Assembly (NCBI GenBank): GCA_021778375.1
Contig: JAJYCM010000179.1
Location: 1-5,812 of the forward strand
Reading direction: 5' to 3'
From: Bacteroidota bacterium
GTDB lineage: Bacteria > Bacteroidota > Ignavibacteria > Ignavibacteriales > Ignavibacteriaceae
DNA length: 5,812 bases
Each line of letters opens with the position of its first letter. Position 1 is the first letter of the stretch. Positions 5,309 through 5,812 of this stretch are shown here, in pieces. Made by a program: the position numbers and the translations under genes. The notes beneath the pieces are model-generated. The model was not told the origin of the DNA. It saw only the letters and a program-made list of their open reading frames with translations, and searched no databases.

Positions 5309-5812
5309 TTGATTGAAGTTAGTGAAAATATTAAATCATATTTAACATCGCTTTACGGGAAAAATGCAGCGGATGAATATGTTGATTTTATAAGGCGTGA
5401 GCCAACTCAATATATCCGGGTGAATAATTTAAAAGCAAATAAGAAAAGCCTAATGAAAAGGCTGAGGGATGATTTGTCGATTAGTACTGAAGAAATCGAA
5501 CTGATTCCAAATGCCTTAAAAATAAAATCCGGCAATCAATTTCTCGGAAAAACGGTAGAGCATATAATCGGTCAATATTATATTCAAGGTTTATCTTCAA
5601 TGATACCGCCGTTGATTTTAAATCCATCATCAAACGATATTGTTTTGGATCTTTGTTCTGCGCCCGGCTCTAAAACAACAGGGCTTGGCGAAATGATGAA
5701 CAGCAGAGGGACATTGATTGCAAATGAAATTGCGCTTGAAAGAGTGAAGATGCTTGTTTACAATATTGATAGAATGAATTTGATGAACACCGGAGTAATG
5801 CATTTTAAGGGT
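5309..5812 (+). CDS. RsmB/NOP2/Sun-family RNA (cytosine-5) methyltransferase, N-terminal part (truncated by window edge)
   Basis: An open frame of 168 codons runs off the right edge. The probable start is TTG at 5309: an in-frame TAG at 5273-5275 bounds the frame upstream and no ATG lies between. The N-terminal region carries the family features YLTSLYGKNAADEY (11-24), EPTQYIRVN (31-39) and GQYYIQGLSSMIP (about 92-104). The SAM-binding Rossmann motif is DLCSAPGSKT (114-123), followed by ANE (138-140, acidic residue for the SAM ribose) and the R...LVYN..R helix (145-155). These identify an m5C RNA methyltransferase of the RsmB/RsmF/NSUN group, acting on rRNA or tRNA in the cytoplasm. The two catalytic cysteine motifs lie beyond the window, so activity and RNA target cannot be judged. 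The gap to the 142-aa gene is 8 nt, supporting one operon. No SD is evident. Confidence 0.88.
   Translation, partial: MIEVSENIKSYLTSLYGKNAADEYVDFIRREPTQYIRVNNLKANKKSLMKRLRDDLSISTEEIELIPNALKIKSGNQFLGKTVEHIIGQYYIQGLSSMIPPLILNPSSNDIVLDLCSAPGSKTTGLGEMMNSRGTLIANEIALERVKMLVYNIDRMNLMNTGVMHFKG

Noticed and set aside
1..5812. CRISPR array, tRNA/rRNA, insertion sequence or phage/defence module
   Set aside because: No regularly spaced repeats, tRNA-like cloverleaf, terminal inverted repeats with transposase, or nuclease/toxin motifs were seen; the window is filled by metabolic and RNA-modification genes.

Overview
The window is AT-rich, gene-dense bacterial DNA that looks like a member of the Bacteroidota/Ignavibacteriota (FCB) side of the tree. 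Four things point there: a clear bacillithiol-biosynthesis gene (bshA), a TAnnTTTG-type promoter match in front of it, almost no Shine-Dalgarno sequences before the genes, and a phospholipid-acylation enzyme built as adenylation–carrier–acyltransferase. The phylum is an inference from these traits, not a sequence match. No rRNA, tRNA, CRISPR array or mobile element was recognised.

Layout. (1) 1-1282, plus strand: the 3' part of a large fusion enzyme. It has the C-terminal end of an acyl-CoA/acyl-ACP synthetase, then a phosphopantetheine carrier domain, then a PlsC-type acyltransferase; it continues off the left edge. (2) 1283-1378: a short gap between convergent genes with no convincing terminator. 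(3) 1379-3158, minus strand: a two-gene unit with a 23-nt overlap, a divergent PfkB-family sugar kinase (upstream) and an RmlD-like SDR sugar-nucleotide reductase (downstream). (4) 3159-3326: a divergent intergenic region with an imperfect palindrome and a candidate Bacteroidota-type promoter facing bshA. (5) 3327-5812, plus strand: a tight run of bshA, a DNPH1/Rcl-like 2'-deoxynucleoside 5'-phosphate N-hydrolase, an unrecognised 142-aa protein, and the start of an RsmB/NOP2/Sun-family RNA cytosine-5 methyltransferase that runs off the right edge.

How the genes fit together. The left gene probably activates a fatty acid, loads it on its own carrier domain and transfers it to a (lyso)phospholipid. 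The minus-strand pair suggests sugar phosphorylation and sugar-nucleotide reduction, with unknown substrates. The plus-strand run looks like one operon mixing low-molecular-weight thiol synthesis, nucleotide-pool cleaning and RNA modification. bshA, the hydrolase gene and the 142-aa gene lie in one reading frame, separated only by TAA codons (one TAA, then TAATAA). The last two genes both appear to start with TTG.

I saw no clearly new defence or mobile system. The points most worth a second look are the permuted acyltransferase fusion, the same-frame bshA–hydrolase–unknown run, the intergenic palindrome, and the degenerate sugar kinase paired with an RmlD-like reductase.
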